Source: Clostridia bacterium (GTDB taxonomy: Bacteria; Bacillota; Clostridia; DSM-8532). Taken from it: a stretch of DNA of 6,814 nucleotides. The stretch lies in the NCBI GenBank assembly GCA_026418215.1, contig JAOABT010000470.1:1-6814 (forward strand), written 5' to 3'. The position numbers and the translations under genes are program-made. Shown in pieces: positions 6,116 to 6,814 of the stretch (the stretch's first letter is position 1; every line of letters starts with the position of its first letter). The notes beneath the pieces were generated by a model, which saw only the letters and a list, made by a program, of their open reading frames with translations, was not told the DNA's origin and searched no databases.

Positions 6116-6128
6116 GATGAGCACCTCT
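6113..6128 (-). promoter_or_regulatory. Ribosome binding site deciding the kinase start
   Basis: AGAGGTG (6128-6122) lies six bases before GTG 6115, ideal spacing. The longer frame would begin at GTG 6124, which is itself part of this Shine-Dalgarno sequence and has no site of its own at a workable distance. The downstream GTG is therefore preferred, shortening the protein by three residues. Confidence 0.75.
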
Positions 6129-6136
6129 TTTATTCA

Positions 6137-6814
6137 TTAAAGCCAACTGCACAGCAATCTGGGGATCTGATCCAGAGAGGCCTGCTTTTCAACGGCACCA
6201 AGGTCAAAGGCCACCTTGGGCATACCGAAAACCACCGAGGATTTTTCATCCTGTCCGATAGTTCTGGCACCCTTCCTTCGCATGGTCAAGAGCCCTTTGG
6301 CACCGTCATAGCCCATGCCGGTTAAGAGAATACCTATGGTTTCTCCGCCGGCCTCCCGTGCAACGGATTCAAATAAAACATCCACTGAGGGGCAGAAACC
6401 ATTCACCTTATCACCCGGCGAGATATCAACCTTAAGACCCTCAGCGCATCTCTTCACACGCATGTGGAAATTCCCCGGTGCAATGAGCACCGTATTAGGC
6501 CTGATCATATCGCCTGAGGCTGCCTCTTTCACCGTAAAGGGAGTCTGACGAGACAAGCGCTCTGCAAACATGGCTGTGAAAACCGGCGGCATATGCTGAA
6601 CTACGACCATCCCGGGCATATTGGGCGACAGCCCGCTAAGAAGATGATGTAAGGCTTCGGTCCCCCCTGTTGACGCACCTATGGCAATAAGCTTTTTTGT
6701 GGAGGTATGGCTGGCCTGTGTTGCCTGCGAAAGCTTCGGTCCGATCTTTAGCGAAACCTGTGAAATGGCGGCAATACGGATCTTATTGGCCAAGTCCTGA
6801 ATAAAGGCTTGAAC
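6137..6814 (-). CDS. cheB: CheB-type protein-glutamate methylesterase, 5'-truncated (catalytic domain)
   Basis: CheB removes methyl esters from (and deamidates) glutamyl residues of chemoreceptors, or of receptor-like partners in non-motility systems. Visible are 225 residues ending at TAA 6137, and the frame stays open to the window edge. The catalytic triad is complete: Ser48 in GASTGG, His74 in QHM and Asp170 in GMGYDG. The 26- and 96-residue spacings equal those of the Salmonella enzyme (Ser164, His190, Asp286). Residues 1-35 (VQAFIQDLANKIRIAAISQ and on) look like the helix and linker that join an N-terminal receiver to the esterase, so a receiver domain probably lies beyond the edge. A TTG at 6793 could be read as a start but has no convincing ribosome binding site and falls in the middle of this helix. 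The hybrid kinase begins about 21 bp downstream, suggesting shared transcription. No cheR, cheA or receptor gene is visible here. Confidence 0.93.
   Translation of the reverse strand, partial: VQAFIQDLANKIRIAAISQVSLKIGPKLSQATQASHTSTKKLIAIGASTGGTEALHHLLSGLSPNMPGMVVVQHMPPVFTAMFAERLSRQTPFTVKEAASGDMIRPNTVLIAPGNFHMRVKRCAEGLKVDISPGDKVNGFCPSVDVLFESVAREAGGETIGILLTGMGYDGAKGLLTMRRKGARTIGQDEKSSVVFGMPKVAFDLGAVEKQASLDQIPRLLCSWL

Noticed and set aside
6137..6793. A complete, stand-alone esterase starting at TTG 6793.
   Set aside because: The frame stays open to the window edge and the residues before TTG continue a typical CheB linker helix, so the gene is more likely cut than short.
1..6814. CRISPR arrays, insertion sequences, direct-repeat arrays and attachment sites.
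   Set aside because: None seen. The tRNA could serve as an integration site, but no integrase gene or duplicated tRNA end is present.

Overview
The window reads as a fragment of a low-to-mid GC Firmicutes genome, probably a member of the Clostridia. The pointers are a lysine riboswitch ahead of a lipoprotein-dependent amino acid ABC transporter, strong AGGGGG/GGTGG ribosome binding sites, GTG starts, U-tract terminators, and a soluble multi-PAS hybrid kinase of a type common in that group. It is almost certainly a draft or metagenomic contig, because bases 1-19 are exactly the Tn5/Nextera mosaic-end adapter. Every gene I can support lies on the minus strand, so transcription runs from high to low coordinates.

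Right part (6814 to 2281): a three-gene signalling operon. It begins with the C-terminal half of a CheB protein-glutamate methylesterase, cut by the window edge. About 20 bp later comes a 1138-residue soluble hybrid histidine kinase: five PAS domains, HisKA, HATPase, a receiver and a divergent Hpt-like tail, with a cysteine cluster in the first PAS. It is followed 22 bp later by a stand-alone CheY-like receiver. A stem-loop at 2172-2200 probably ends the transcript.

Middle (2148 to 1984): a single tRNA-Pro(GGG) gene with encoded CCA, its own sigma-A type promoter and a perfect 15-bp terminator hairpin. The stretch 1741-1983 shows no gene, only an AT-rich inverted repeat.

Left part (1732 to 20): an amino acid uptake operon. 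A TTGACA promoter with an extended -10 drives a leader holding a lysine-type (L-box) riboswitch and an intrinsic terminator. Next come a lipoprotein substrate-binding protein, a 91-bp gap with a strong stem-loop, and the permease, cut at the adapter. An ATPase gene is expected beyond the left edge. The riboswitch, together with acidic and aromatic residues in the binding protein at the positions that hold the side chain in the lysine/arginine/ornithine-binding protein, makes this a likely lysine importer that is shut off when lysine is plentiful.

The most useful points for a second look are the riboswitch-based substrate assignment, a 5' hairpin that would compete with riboswitch helix P1, the cysteine-rich PAS domain, the pairing of CheB with a hybrid phosphorelay kinase, and the adapter at the contig start. 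I did not see an obviously new defence, mobile or biosynthetic system.
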